A stretch of DNA of 64,000 nucleotides from Chitinophaga sp. SYP-B3965 (GCF_009647655.1 NZ_WJFD01000001.1:2604001-2668000), one strand, 5' to 3'; positions 44,831-53,571 are shown, numbered from the stretch's first letter. The notes: generated from the letters alone by a model not told the origin. Program-made: numbers and translations.

Positions 44831-46344
44831 TGAGGAGACAGGATAAAGAGGCACGGGAGCGGTATTTGAGAAAGTTGGAGTTTATCCGGAGTGCTGCTCG
44901 TTCATCAGCATTTGAAAGCCTGGAGGAGAAAAAAACTGCAATAGCACGGGCGAAGATTGATATAAAGTTTTTAGTTGAGAGATACTTCTCCCATTATGCA
45001 ACTGCGGAGTGCGCGGCTTTTCAAATTGAATGGGCGGCGCTTCTTAAATCTGATCCAAATTTTACTGGTTTTTGCAAGTGGGGGCGCGGATTAGCCAAAA
45101 GCGTTTGGAATAACATTATAATACCGTTCTGGTTATGGCTTAACGAGGGTAAAAAATATCTTGTTGTTATCGCTGTGAATGAAAAAAAAGGTATTAGACT
45201 CCTGGAGGATTTAAAAGCGGAGTTTGAGTGTAACCCTCAGATTATTGCGGATTTTGGCGAGCAGAAAAATCCGGGATCATGGGGAGAGGAGCTCTGGATC
45301 ACAAAAGGAGGCTTTATAGGACAAGCGCTCGGATTTGGTCAGTCCTGCCGGGGCCTCCGTGTCAAAGAAAAACGCCCGGACCATTTTAGCCTGGATGACC
45401 TGGAAACGCGGGAAACAATCAAAAACCCCAAACGGCAGGATGAAATGGTTGAATGGGTAGAACAAGAGCTCCTCCCCGCAATGGACGGAGAGTTTGAGCG
45501 CCTGGTTTTCTGCAACAACTGGTTTGCTCCTGTTATGTTTCTCCGGAAATTACATGAGCTGCATCCTGATTGGTATGTACATGAGGTACAAGCATACAAT
45601 CCCGTTACCTATGTACCCGCCTGGAATAAATATACTTCGGAATACTACCGGAATAAGGAAAAGCGTATGGGCATATTATCCGCCCGCGCAGAATACAACC
45701 ACGATGCTAAACCCAAAGGGAAAATATTTAAGCCTGAGCAAATACAATGGGCAACTTTGCCGCGCCTCAATCATTTAAAAATTATAGTTGGTCATTGGGA
45801 TGTTGCCTACGCCGGTACGGAGAGCGCTGATTATAACGCCGTCCGCATATGGGGTTTGCGAGAGTTTGATTTTTATTATATCACCTCCTTTGTCAAACAA
45901 ACAAAGATGAGAGAGGCCATTGTTTTCATGTGCATGTTTCAGAAGTTTTTGCCGCCGTCTGTAATGATACACTGGCAGTATGAAAGCCAGTTTTGGAATG
46001 GTGAAGTAGAACGGACCATAAAGGAAGTGCAAAAGATGACCGGTGTAATTCTCAATCTCTCGCGTGTTGATACTCCACGTATAAAAAAGTATGATCGTGT
46101 GTTAAGCCTACAGCCATATTATCAAAATGGCCGCATCTATTACAATGATAAAATGCGGAGCCATACAGACACACAAACCGGGCTCAATCAACTTTACGGC
46201 ATTGAGCCCGGTTACTCCGGTCATGATGATGCTCCGGATGCTGATGAGCAGGCCATAAAGTTTTTAGAAAAACATATTTCCGCCGGTAGTGAAGATAGTG
46301 GCTACAGAGCAGGTAAAGTAAAACGGATTAATGAGGCAATATGA
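44830..46344 (+). CDS. Terminase large subunit
   Basis: A 504-residue protein. A P-loop variant GRGLAKS lies near residue 80, a Walker-B-like FSLDDLE near residue 190, and the C-terminal nuclease domain has the acidic HWDVAYAGTESADYNA and ending GHDDAPDADEQAI. This is the packaging motor ATPase and nuclease, with headful packaging of host-flanked DNA expected for Mu-like phages. It overlaps its neighbours by 1 and 4 bp. Confidence 0.92.
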   Translation: MRRQDKEARERYLRKLEFIRSAARSSAFESLEEKKTAIARAKIDIKFLVERYFSHYATAECAAFQIEWAALLKSDPNFTGFCKWGRGLAKSVWNNIIIPFWLWLNEGKKYLVVIAVNEKKGIRLLEDLKAEFECNPQIIADFGEQKNPGSWGEELWITKGGFIGQALGFGQSCRGLRVKEKRPDHFSLDDLETRETIKNPKRQDEMVEWVEQELLPAMDGEFERLVFCNNWFAPVMFLRKLHELHPDWYVHEVQAYNPVTYVPAWNKYTSEYYRNKEKRMGILSARAEYNHDAKPKGKIFKPEQIQWATLPRLNHLKIIVGHWDVAYAGTESADYNAVRIWGLREFDFYYITSFVKQTKMREAIVFMCMFQKFLPPSVMIHWQYESQFWNGEVERTIKEVQKMTGVILNLSRVDTPRIKKYDRVLSLQPYYQNGRIYYNDKMRSHTDTQTGLNQLYGIEPGYSGHDDAPDADEQAIKFLEKHISAGSEDSGYRAGKVKRINEAI

Positions 46345-46763
46345 TTTATATAAATGATACTGATTTAAAGGCAGACTCTTTCGAGCGCTTTATCCTGGAG
46401 AGTGCCAACGATGAACCGGATACAATTTCTAAAAATGAACTTCGCAGTATTGAAATAATAAAAACATACTTATCAGGCAGATACAACACTGAGAAAATAT
46501 TTAATCCTGATAACCCCTTGAGAAATGAGCTCCTGGTTGATATTACATGTAAAATAATACTGTATAAAATTTTCCGGCGCAATGCAGCGCGAAAATTACC
46601 GGCAGACATTAAAGAAGATTATACCTGGGCAATAAATCAGCTCGAAAAAATAAATACCGGCAGGATTGCTCTCCATGATTTACCTATCCAGGAGAGCTCT
46701 CCTGGAAAGCCCGTGAGCTCTGCAATTTGGGGCAATAATTCCAACAAGGATTTTTATATCTAA
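46341..46763 (+). CDS. Mu gp36-like (DUF1320) head protein
   Basis: A 140-residue protein overlapping the terminase gene by 4 bp. The pattern LRSIEIIKTYLSGRYNTEKIF ... LRNELLVDITCKIILYKIFRRN ... ADIKEDYTWAINQLEKINTGRIAL matches DUF1320, the family of Mu gp36, thought to join head and tail. In Mu it lies after the capsid gene, so the order differs here. Confidence 0.78.
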   Translation: MIYINDTDLKADSFERFILESANDEPDTISKNELRSIEIIKTYLSGRYNTEKIFNPDNPLRNELLVDITCKIILYKIFRRNAARKLPADIKEDYTWAINQLEKINTGRIALHDLPIQESSPGKPVSSAIWGNNSNKDFYI

Positions 46764-46810
46764 TTAAAACGCTTTTAAACGGCGTTTAACCATATTATAA
46801 GTGAGGACGA

Positions 46811-49441
46811 ATGAACCTATTTAGAAGGACCTTTGACAGACTGGAAAATGTTTTTATACGTTGGGCCGATGACTCTAAAATTTTAATTGAAGCCGCAACA
46901 CGGCGCGGTGTTAGTGATGTTCCCTCCCGTTCAATGAAACGCTCTGCAAAAAACATGCAGGCAGAAACTTTGCGGAGCTGGAAAAGTGCCGTATCTCTTG
47001 CGACAGACCCGGAGGAGCCGAGCAGAGCAGACCTCTCCCGGCTTTATGACAACCTCCTATTAGATAATCACCTTGCGAGTGTTATAGATAGTCGCATACT
47101 GTATGTACAGCGTAGCGCTTTTAAACTTGTAGATGAAAAAGGACAGGAAAACAAAGATATTTCCTGGATGTTTGAGCGCCCCTGGTTTGATGATCTTATC
47201 AGACTTGTATTAAATAGCCGTTACCAGGGAACCACCCTCGTTGAACTATACGAAACAAATCAGGATGGCGAGCTTGCGCAGGTAGATGAGATACCGCAAT
47301 CTCATTTTATTGCAACTAAGGGGATCGTACTGGTTGAGCCTGGAGATCAATCCGGTTGGAGTTATAAAGAGGGACCATTTGCAAATTATTATCTCCAGGT
47401 TGGAAAGGATAATGATTTAGGTATGTTGGAAAAGCTGGCGGTAATTGTCCTCGCAAAAAAACTAGGGTTAGGGAGCTGGTTGGACTATATAGAAAAGTTT
47501 GGTATCCCGCCTATTTTTGTCACCACGGATAGAGAAGATAATACCCGACTCAATGAACTGTTTGAAGCCGCCAGCAACTTCCGTGCTAATCATTTCATGG
47601 TAGGGCGAGGCCAAGAAAAGTTTGAAATTGGCAACAGTGGCGGGATTGATGCCTATAATACATTTGATAAATTAATTGAGCGGGCCAATAATGAAATATC
47701 AAAACGTATTTTAGGAGGTGCAGGTTTAACGGATGATAAATCATTTGTCGGATCGTCTGAAATTCAATACAGGCTTGCAAAAGATCGTTATGAGTCCGAC
47801 AAACTATTTTTTAAATATATATTCAATACACATGTAAAGCCGCGCCTAATAAAGTTAAGCCCGGTTTATGCACCGCTTACCAATTTTTATTTTGAATGGG
47901 ACAACACGGAAAGCCTCTCCCAAATTGAGCTGGTGGATATGATTTTGAAACTAGCCGCGCAATTTGATATAGAGCCATCTTACGTGAAGCAGATAACCGG
48001 CATCCCCATTATTGGACAAAAGCAAACCTCCGGAGTTGTGGTAGATAACCCCAACGCCGAAAAAAAAAAGCCTGAGCCCAACGCCTTAACGATTCTCCGG
48101 GAGGACCTCACGGCGTTATATTCCACTCCTGCACATTCATGTAATGCTGATCCTATACGGGAGCCGGTGGCTATTAGTTTGGAGGATTGGGCGAAAACAA
48201 TAGAAAGAGTTGCAAAAGAATTGCATGAGGGAAAACTCTCCCCCGATCAGTTAGACGGAGATTTGATCCGGAAAACATATGAGGAGCTCAACAAAGGAGC
48301 CGGGGGCGGTTATGGTAAGGATTGGGTAACATTCGGAAAGAAAGCGGGACCAGATCCCGCCGTCCTCCGAATGCAACAAAATTTATATAGGTTTTCCGGT
48401 GCTAAAACCTTTGCCCAACTGCGGGAGCTAAACGATAATTTATACCATGAAGGGGAGCTCAAAGATTGGCAGGATTTTAAAACCTCTGCTCTAAAGATCA
48501 ATGAGAAATATAATCTTTCTCATCTCCAGGCAGAGCACCAAACAGCAAAGCAAGCCGGTAATCATGCCCGCAACTGGCGACAATATGAGGAGGATAAAAA
48601 ACTATTTCCAAATCTCAAGTATAAAACTACCGGGGATAGTAGAGTACGGGAGGACCATAAAGCACTGGAGGGAATCATTGCTCCCATTGATAGCAATTTT
48701 TGGGATCGGTACTACCCGCCTAACGGCTGGAGGTGCCGTTGTTATGTTGTGCAGACGGCGGAGAAAGCAACGAGAGATATTCCGGAGGACGTACCAGAGG
48801 TAAAGCCGGAGTTTCGGAGTAACGTGGGTAAAGGATCGGTTATTTTCCCGGAGGAGTCTGCCGGTGGAGGTAAACCTCATCCCTATTTTGCATTGTCTAA
48901 ATCAATCGGAAATGAAAACCTCATCAAAGCATTTGAGCGGTCAAAGCTAAACGCACCACCTAACAAAGTTTATACCTCATCAAAAGGCGCAAAACTTGAG
49001 GTTAGTCCGTTTGCTGATCTTAACGACTTGCAGGGCAATTATGATGCTGCTGTTAAAATAATCGATCAGCTAAATATGGATGTGCTGATCCGCCCACATG
49101 TTAACCTGGTTAACCAGGCTAACCCCAATTATGAAATAAATAGAAAGATGGCAGACCGCACGGCAATAAAGGGATACACTGGTATAAAGAGCGCAATTGA
49201 TACCGCATTAAAACAAGGTGCGGAGCATGTGGTTATTGATACCTCAGAGCATTTCTCCAGGTGGGAGCCTCAAACTTTTTACCGGAACCTTAAAGGAAAA
49301 TTAAACTCTTATAGCTCCTCCAAATCCGGAATGGTGATAGTTATTAATGGGGAACATGTGGGAGTAATAAAAATGAGAGATATGTATAACGGCAGCGGGG
49401 AGCCGCTGGAGGTATTAAAAAAGATACGGGCCGGATCATAA
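46811..49441 (+). CDS. Portal (Mu gp29-like) fused to MuF domain and a C-terminal toxin-like domain
   Basis: An 876-residue protein. Residues about 30-470 are a DUF935 portal (ASVIDSRILYVQRSAF, EIPQSHFIATKGI, LGGAGLTDDKSFVGSSEIQYRLAKDRYESDK). Residues about 530-690 are a MuF/gp30 head-morphogenesis domain with the typical TGDSRVREDHKALEGIIAPIDSNFWDRYYPPNGWRCRCYV block. Residues about 700-876 form an extra domain (SSKGAKLEVSPF, MADRTAIKGYTGIKSAIDTALKQGAEHVVID) resembling the nuclease toxin domains often attached to MuF proteins. In Mu the portal and gp30 are separate genes, so this is a fusion. Confidence 0.82.
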   Translation: MNLFRRTFDRLENVFIRWADDSKILIEAATRRGVSDVPSRSMKRSAKNMQAETLRSWKSAVSLATDPEEPSRADLSRLYDNLLLDNHLASVIDSRILYVQRSAFKLVDEKGQENKDISWMFERPWFDDLIRLVLNSRYQGTTLVELYETNQDGELAQVDEIPQSHFIATKGIVLVEPGDQSGWSYKEGPFANYYLQVGKDNDLGMLEKLAVIVLAKKLGLGSWLDYIEKFGIPPIFVTTDREDNTRLNELFEAASNFRANHFMVGRGQEKFEIGNSGGIDAYNTFDKLIERANNEISKRILGGAGLTDDKSFVGSSEIQYRLAKDRYESDKLFFKYIFNTHVKPRLIKLSPVYAPLTNFYFEWDNTESLSQIELVDMILKLAAQFDIEPSYVKQITGIPIIGQKQTSGVVVDNPNAEKKKPEPNALTILREDLTALYSTPAHSCNADPIREPVAISLEDWAKTIERVAKELHEGKLSPDQLDGDLIRKTYEELNKGAGGGYGKDWVTFGKKAGPDPAVLRMQQNLYRFSGAKTFAQLRELNDNLYHEGELKDWQDFKTSALKINEKYNLSHLQAEHQTAKQAGNHARNWRQYEEDKKLFPNLKYKTTGDSRVREDHKALEGIIAPIDSNFWDRYYPPNGWRCRCYVVQTAEKATRDIPEDVPEVKPEFRSNVGKGSVIFPEESAGGGKPHPYFALSKSIGNENLIKAFERSKLNAPPNKVYTSSKGAKLEVSPFADLNDLQGNYDAAVKIIDQLNMDVLIRPHVNLVNQANPNYEINRKMADRTAIKGYTGIKSAIDTALKQGAEHVVIDTSEHFSRWEPQTFYRNLKGKLNSYSSSKSGMVIVINGEHVGVIKMRDMYNGSGEPLEVLKKIRAGS

Positions 49442-49457
49442 AGATACCGGCCCGTAT
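49424..49457 (+). other. Hairpin spanning the portal-MuF stop codon
   Basis: An 11-bp perfect stem (49424-49434 with 49447-49457) around a 12-base loop that holds the stop codon. No T-run. It may pause transcription or protect the upstream mRNA. Confidence 0.6.
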
Positions 49458-49499
49458 GGAGCGGTTTGGTTGATCCGCACCGCACAAGAAATAAATATC

Positions 49500-50015
49500 A
49501 TGGCGGAAAATAATAACACACCTGATTTTTTAAGAATAGCAGAGGAGCTCATTTCTGATCTAACTGTATACGCATCCGTCACCGCGTTAAACTTTTTTAA
49601 AGAAAGTTTTGAGGTGCAGGGATGGCGTGATACGGGGCTCACTCCGTGGCCCTCCAGGGCAGACAATGACGGTACACGCTCCATACTGGTAAAATCAGGC
49701 CACCTCCGAGACAGTATCCGGATTGTTGAGCGTGGCTCTGGCCGTGTAGTATTCGGAACAAATGCACCGTATGCAGAAGTCCACAACAGCGGAGGGGTGA
49801 TCTCTGTGCGCATTACACCAAAGGCGCGGCGCTTCTTTTGGTTTATGTACGATAAAACCGGCAAAGATCATTGGAAATATATGGCGCTGACTAAAAAGGA
49901 TCAGTTAACCATTAACATCCCTAAAAGGCAGTTTATAGGCGAAAGCCGGGCGCTAAATGAAAAACTGGAGGATTGGGTTGTAAATGAAATTTCAAACCGT
50001 TTTAACACACTGTAA
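49500..50015 (+). CDS. Phage virion morphogenesis protein (Mu gpG-like)
   Basis: About 171 residues from MAENNNTPD; a TTG 30 bp upstream is less likely. The block LVKSGHLRDSIRIVERGSGRVVFGTNAPYAEVHNSGG is the hallmark of the phage virion morphogenesis family (Mu gpG, P2 gpS), involved in tail completion. The C-terminal KRQFIGESRALNEKL is also typical. It overlaps the next gene by 1 bp. Confidence 0.9.
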   Translation: MAENNNTPDFLRIAEELISDLTVYASVTALNFFKESFEVQGWRDTGLTPWPSRADNDGTRSILVKSGHLRDSIRIVERGSGRVVFGTNAPYAEVHNSGGVISVRITPKARRFFWFMYDKTGKDHWKYMALTKKDQLTINIPKRQFIGESRALNEKLEDWVVNEISNRFNTL

Positions 50016-50551
50016 TGCAGAACTGGACCGATTTGTATTTAGAGCTCTCTGAGCTCGTGGCTGAAAAAGTACCGGCTATCCGCTGGGTTGATTTGTGGCA
50101 TAATCAAATATCTTTCCTTTCAGATGAGCATCCTTTTCCGGCTCCTGCTGTTTTCTTTGGCTTCCGTATCCTGGAAACGGAGGACATTGGAGAAAATGTA
50201 CAGGATGTAAAACTCCAAATTGATTGCTATGTTTACCATGAAACAATGGCGGATACCTACCGGGGAGCCTGGAACCAGGAGAGCGCTTTGAGCTTCCTGG
50301 GGCTTATTAACGATACTTATGCAGCACTGCATGGAACCACCGGGGAAAACTATAGCAAAATGCGGCGCATTGGGTTTGGTGCGGTGGATACTGGAGGGGC
50401 CGGGAACCTTTACCAACAATCATTTATTTGTTACTTGAGGGATTACTCCGCCGCAAAGGTGTATGTTGAGGGAAAAGTTAATGATATTGCTGTTGTAAAA
50501 GACAATTGCTCGGAGCCCCTGGAGGACTCCGAGCAATTGTACCGGATATAG
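50015..50551 (+). CDS. Probable tail terminator-type protein
   Basis: A 178-residue protein following the gpG-like gene, with strand-rich sequence around PAPAVFFGFRILETEDIGENVQDVKLQIDCYVYHET. That segment and its position fit tail terminator or gp37-like proteins. No firm family. Its 3' end contains a long inverted repeat that closes the head unit. Confidence 0.6.
   Translation: MQNWTDLYLELSELVAEKVPAIRWVDLWHNQISFLSDEHPFPAPAVFFGFRILETEDIGENVQDVKLQIDCYVYHETMADTYRGAWNQESALSFLGLINDTYAALHGTTGENYSKMRRIGFGAVDTGGAGNLYQQSFICYLRDYSAAKVYVEGKVNDIAVVKDNCSEPLEDSEQLYRI
50502..50540. terminator. Bidirectional terminator-like hairpin between convergent phage units
   Basis: A perfect 14-bp stem (50502-50515 with 50527-50540) with an 11-base loop, inside the last codons of the head unit and 17 bp from the end of the converging early unit. 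There is no long T-run, so termination may be partial. Confidence 0.65.
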
Positions 50552-50556
50552 CTCTA

Positions 50557-50760
50557 TTACACCCGGTTAAATAGAATGTTTTCGATTGTGGACGGATGCC
50601 TGTAATACTTTTCCGCTAGTTCCGCCTTTATGTACTCATCACTATAGAGCTGTACACCTTTTTTTTGCACCTTTTTGAGTTTAAAATAATCGGCCTTTAT
50701 TGCTGTGTAAAAGCGGGCCGTTGTGTCCCTTTTGGCTTTTGTGGTTACGGCTTGCATCAT
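50557..50760 (-). CDS. Small HTH protein, candidate late-gene activator (Mor position)
   Basis: About 67 residues from MMQAVTTKAKRD; the longer frame starts with hydrophobic text and is rejected. The C-terminus YIKAELAEKYYRHPSTIENILFNR reads as an HTH. It is the last gene of the early block, just after GemA, the place of the middle-gene activator Mor in Mu. It is much shorter than Mor (129 residues), so the function is inferred from position. Confidence 0.65.
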   Translation of the reverse strand: MMQAVTTKAKRDTTARFYTAIKADYFKLKKVQKKGVQLYSDEYIKAELAEKYYRHPSTIENILFNRV

Positions 50761-50823
50761 ACCCGCAATAATACAGTAAGGAAATAAACCCAACAATAAA
50801 AGTTATCAACCTGTAAATCCGGT

Positions 50824-51237
50824 TTAAATACCCATTAAAAAGCTCTTATACACCATTTCAAACTGGTACACCAAACGGGGTAATTCCTCAGCACTGTACT
50901 CGTTCAATCCTTTATGCAGATAGCCGAATTGTGTACACCATCCGTTGATGCGTTTTATATCTGCCTTTCCATCAGTTTCCCATCCCATTAAATGCGCGTA
51001 GTGTATTATGAGTTTCCTGGACTTATCTCCTTTGCAAAAATTATTATTCTCACGGGTTCGCCTTTTCAGTTCGGCAATGAGGAGCTCTGCTTCCTGGTAA
51101 TGAAGGTGAGCCGAGCTCCGCTCCCTTTCATTGGTAAATTGCATTACTAAGCTCTCTTTAATATCGGCATCCACTATTTTAAGCAAAAATAATAACTTAT
51201 GTATGGTGGCTAATTGTGCCTTGTTTACTTTTTCCAA
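50824..51237 (-). CDS. gemA: GemA-like protein (Mu gp16, DUF1018)
   Basis: A 137-residue protein with the family's opening KAQLATIHKLLFLLK, a middle part on LIIHYAHLMGWETDGKADIKRINGWC and the close LVYQFEMVYKSFL. GemA affects host gene expression and supercoiling in Mu, though its precise role is poorly known. It is in the expected place, between Gam and the late activator. Confidence 0.78.
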   Translation of the reverse strand: MEKVNKAQLATIHKLLFLLKIVDADIKESLVMQFTNERERSSAHLHYQEAELLIAELKRRTRENNNFCKGDKSRKLIIHYAHLMGWETDGKADIKRINGWCTQFGYLHKGLNEYSAEELPRLVYQFEMVYKSFLMGI

Positions 51238-51284
51238 AGCAATAACATTTTAATCAGTCAAATTGTATACAGCGTAAAAGTGGG

Positions 51285-52037
51285 TTACTCAATAACCTCT
51301 TTTTTTTCGGGCTCCAATTGCTCAGGATCAACCTTTTTCTTTTTCCTTCCTGCTGGCGCTTTTTCTTTAGGAGCATTGCTCATTGCTTTTTGTTCAAAAT
51401 AGAGCGGATTAAGTTGGCGGGCCCGTTCCTCATAGATGATATAATCATCTGTTCCGCCGTACCTGTTTTTATGTATGTATGCAATAAATTTGGATACAAA
51501 AATCCCGAAAGCACCATCATGCTCAATCTGTTCTCCGATATTGGTTTTAGGACCTTTGCCCTTAGCATGTGAAATAAAGATTATCCCTTTCTTTTTACCA
51601 TGTTTCTTTTTTAATGCTAAATATTCAGCCCAGGTAAAGCGGGTATAGTCCAGACTATCAATAAAAACAAAGTCGGGGCTATTCCTTTTACTGAGAAAAT
51701 TATCTAGGTCCTCAAATAAGCTCACGCCTGGAGGTATGTCCTCCTCCGGATCGATGACTAAAAATTTACCGGTGTGCCGTTCGTCAATATTTCTGTTAAC
51801 GGCAAGCTGTAAATCAAATCCGTGTCCCTGTTCGTAAGATAACCACGCCACTTTGCCAAAATTGGTTAAGTAAGCCGCAAGCTGCATGCAATATTCTGTT
51901 TTGCCGTTACCGGGTTTACCATAAATAATGCCCATAAAAGCCGCCGGGAGATTACCTAACGCTTTTAGCCAGGGAGCCGCTATCCCTAACAGTTTAAACC
52001 GCTTTTGTTTAAACTGTACTACTCCTAATACCTTCAT
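51285..52037 (-). CDS. RecA-like P-loop ATPase of the phage early region
   Basis: A 250-residue protein with Walker A GKPGNGKT (about residues 41-48), an SYEQGHGFDLQ segment and Walker B FVFIDS (about 130). The C-terminal 50 residues are basic and low in complexity (KEKAPAGRKKKKVD). The fold is of the RecA/DnaB ATPase type seen in phage replication and repair proteins. It is not part of the Mu genome and may help replicate or protect the transposing DNA. A terminator follows the upstream intergenic region. Confidence 0.72.
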   Translation of the reverse strand: MKVLGVVQFKQKRFKLLGIAAPWLKALGNLPAAFMGIIYGKPGNGKTEYCMQLAAYLTNFGKVAWLSYEQGHGFDLQLAVNRNIDERHTGKFLVIDPEEDIPPGVSLFEDLDNFLSKRNSPDFVFIDSLDYTRFTWAEYLALKKKHGKKKGIIFISHAKGKGPKTNIGEQIEHDGAFGIFVSKFIAYIHKNRYGGTDDYIIYEERARQLNPLYFEQKAMSNAPKEKAPAGRKKKKVDPEQLEPEKKEVIE

Positions 52038-52086
52038 CCTTACTAATTTTATATATGGTTTAAAACTTGAGATATATTTTAGAGAG

Positions 52087-52114
52087 AAAAAAAACCGGAT
52101 GTAAAAACATCCGG
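52087..52114 (-). terminator. Terminator downstream of the tRNA-like element
   Basis: On the minus strand an 8-bp stem (CCGGATGT with ACATCCGG), a 4-base loop and a run of eight T. It would end transcripts coming from Gam through the tRNA-like element, 50 bp before the ATPase gene. Confidence 0.8.
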
Positions 52115-52143
52115 ACTACTTAAATCTATCCTATGAAAACATG

Positions 52144-52187
52144 TACCAGGAGTAGGAGTCGAACCTACATAGCCGTAAATCCTGGTA
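52144..52187 (-). ncRNA. tRNA-like minihelix: acceptor stem plus T-arm only
   Basis: On the minus strand an 8-bp acceptor-like stem (52180-52187 with 52144-52151) encloses a perfect 5-bp T-stem (GTAGG/CCTAC) with the canonical loop TTCGACT. T-arm and acceptor are directly stacked as in a tRNA. Between the 5' acceptor strand and the T-arm there are only 11 bases, so D-arm and anticodon arm are absent. A second hairpin (52194-52213, 8-bp stem with one G-T pair, loop ATCT on the minus strand) lies just before it. It may be a relic tRNA or a functional tRNA mimic. Confidence 0.6.
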
Positions 52188-52250
52188 AATTTTCCGGATG
52201 TAGATACACCCGGATTGTATTTAAACCCTATACTAATATTATCATCAATT

Positions 52251-52766
52251 TTATGCTACTACCTCAGTTTTGAGCTCTATGTAAAATGACTCATCAGCAG
52301 TTATCCTCATCCCACACAATAGCATACCCTTTTGTACGTCCTCCCGCTCTCTATGAGCCAACAGCGTTTTTTTATCAATTTCCTCCTTTGTTCTTATGTA
52401 TCCTGGTAACTTTTCTTTTACAAGTTTTAAAACCTTTTTCCACGTAAACCCAGTGCGTGTCTTAATCTGAGGCGTTCCAGTCCTAAAACCTACAATACCG
52501 TAAAGCGTCTCCAGGCTTTTACGATCTGCAAATAAATCCGGCCTTTCCTCGCAATATGTTTGGATTATTGGGAAGGCGTTCTCCTTCTCTACAGCGAGCC
52601 GGGAGAGCTCTCCTGCATGCTGATCCCGGATAGCTGTAATATCAATTTCCATCTTTGCGGTTACCTGCGACTCCCGCGCATCTGCATTGGCGTACTGTGA
52701 TAGAGCAGACTCAAACTCATCCAGCGTTACCCCCTTAATTACTTTCTTTGTTTCTCTTTTTGCCAT
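52251..52766 (-). CDS. gam: Mu Gam-like host-nuclease inhibitor
   Basis: A 171-residue protein. The order ESALSQYANADARESQVTAKMEIDIT ... FADRKSLETLYGIVGFRTGTPQIKTRTGFTWKKVLKLV is that of the Gam family, which binds and protects ends of double-stranded DNA from RecBCD-type nucleases and is related to Ku. It sits in the early region, as in Mu. It overlaps the upstream gene by 32 bp. Confidence 0.9.
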   Translation of the reverse strand: MAKRETKKVIKGVTLDEFESALSQYANADARESQVTAKMEIDITAIRDQHAGELSRLAVEKENAFPIIQTYCEERPDLFADRKSLETLYGIVGFRTGTPQIKTRTGFTWKKVLKLVKEKLPGYIRTKEEIDKKTLLAHREREDVQKGMLLCGMRITADESFYIELKTEVVA

Positions 52767-53115
52767 ATGTCAATTTATTATAAAACTTTGCTCTTTTGGG
52801 ATCAATGCTCGCCCTGTGTATTACCTGTATAATGTTACGTATGATAATATCAGCGTAAACATGGTGAGAGGTATCTACCATATTCCAGACCTGAAAAAAG
52901 CCCAGGGCTTCCAGGCTGGAAAAGGTGAGCGTATATTTCAATTGCGTTGTTCGGAGTACCTTCTCAATCTTATCACGCATCAAAACCACACATTCAAATA
53001 ATAATTGCTCGTGTGCATTGTCCGGCTCATAACTATCAGTTAGGAGCTCATATTGCTGCCATAATTCTTGCAGCCTATCATGGTTGATCTTTATTTTTAT
53101 GCTATTGCTGTTCAT
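52735..53115 (-). CDS. Phage early protein of unknown function
   Basis: A 126-residue helical, soluble protein (HDRLQELWQQYELLTDSYEPDNAHEQLLFE). It overlaps the DnaA-domain-like gene by 14 bp and Gam by 32 bp, so it is part of the early operon. No family is recognised. Confidence 0.65.
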   Translation of the reverse strand: MNSNSIKIKINHDRLQELWQQYELLTDSYEPDNAHEQLLFECVVLMRDKIEKVLRTTQLKYTLTFSSLEALGFFQVWNMVDTSHHVYADIIIRNIIQVIHRASIDPKRAKFYNKLTYGKKRNKESN

Positions 53116-53563
53116 CTTTTAATGACTCTTTTATTTTTATGATTGCGGGGAGAATGTTCTCCAGTACGCTCATGATTATCTCATCCTCTATATCAATCAG
53201 GCTGTTAACCTGATCGATATTGTGAATAACAGTAGAGTGATTTTTATCTATTGCAATCCCGATCTCTTTAATTGATATATCCGGAATAATTCGGGCGCTG
53301 AAATAGCAAATAAGTTGACGGGCAACAGGAAGAATAGTCTTTCTATTCTGCTCCTGTAGTTGTGCGGGAGTTATGCCGCATCCTGTACATACCGTAAGGA
53401 TAATTTGATTGATTAGCTTTTCCCTTTGCTCTGGAGAGGAGGCCACGCTCCTCCATTGCAGAACCAGGGGGAGCCCTGTTTTATCTTGTATCTCATTTTC
53501 CGTTGCAGCAACATGCTCAAGTACAAACAACAGGGCCTTAATTATTTTTCTTTTATTTTCCAT
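53102..53563 (-). CDS. DnaA domain IV-like DNA-binding protein
   Basis: A 153-residue protein. Residues about 85-125 (ARQLICYFSARIIPDISIKEIGIAIDKNHSTVIHNIDQV) follow the C-terminal domain of DnaA closely, including the HSTV signature that contacts DnaA boxes. The AAA+ part of DnaA is missing. It may bind DnaA-box-like sites in phage or host DNA during transposition-coupled replication, or compete with host DnaA. The N-terminal 75 residues are helical and unassigned. Confidence 0.75.
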   Translation of the reverse strand: MENKRKIIKALLFVLEHVAATENEIQDKTGLPLVLQWRSVASSPEQREKLINQIILTVCTGCGITPAQLQEQNRKTILPVARQLICYFSARIIPDISIKEIGIAIDKNHSTVIHNIDQVNSLIDIEDEIIMSVLENILPAIIKIKESLKDEQQ

Positions 53564-53571
53564 ATGCCGGG

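Noticed and set aside
52141..52215. Ordinary tRNA gene
   Set aside because: Acceptor stem and T-arm are perfect, but only 11 bases separate them on the 5' side, so there is no D-arm or anticodon.
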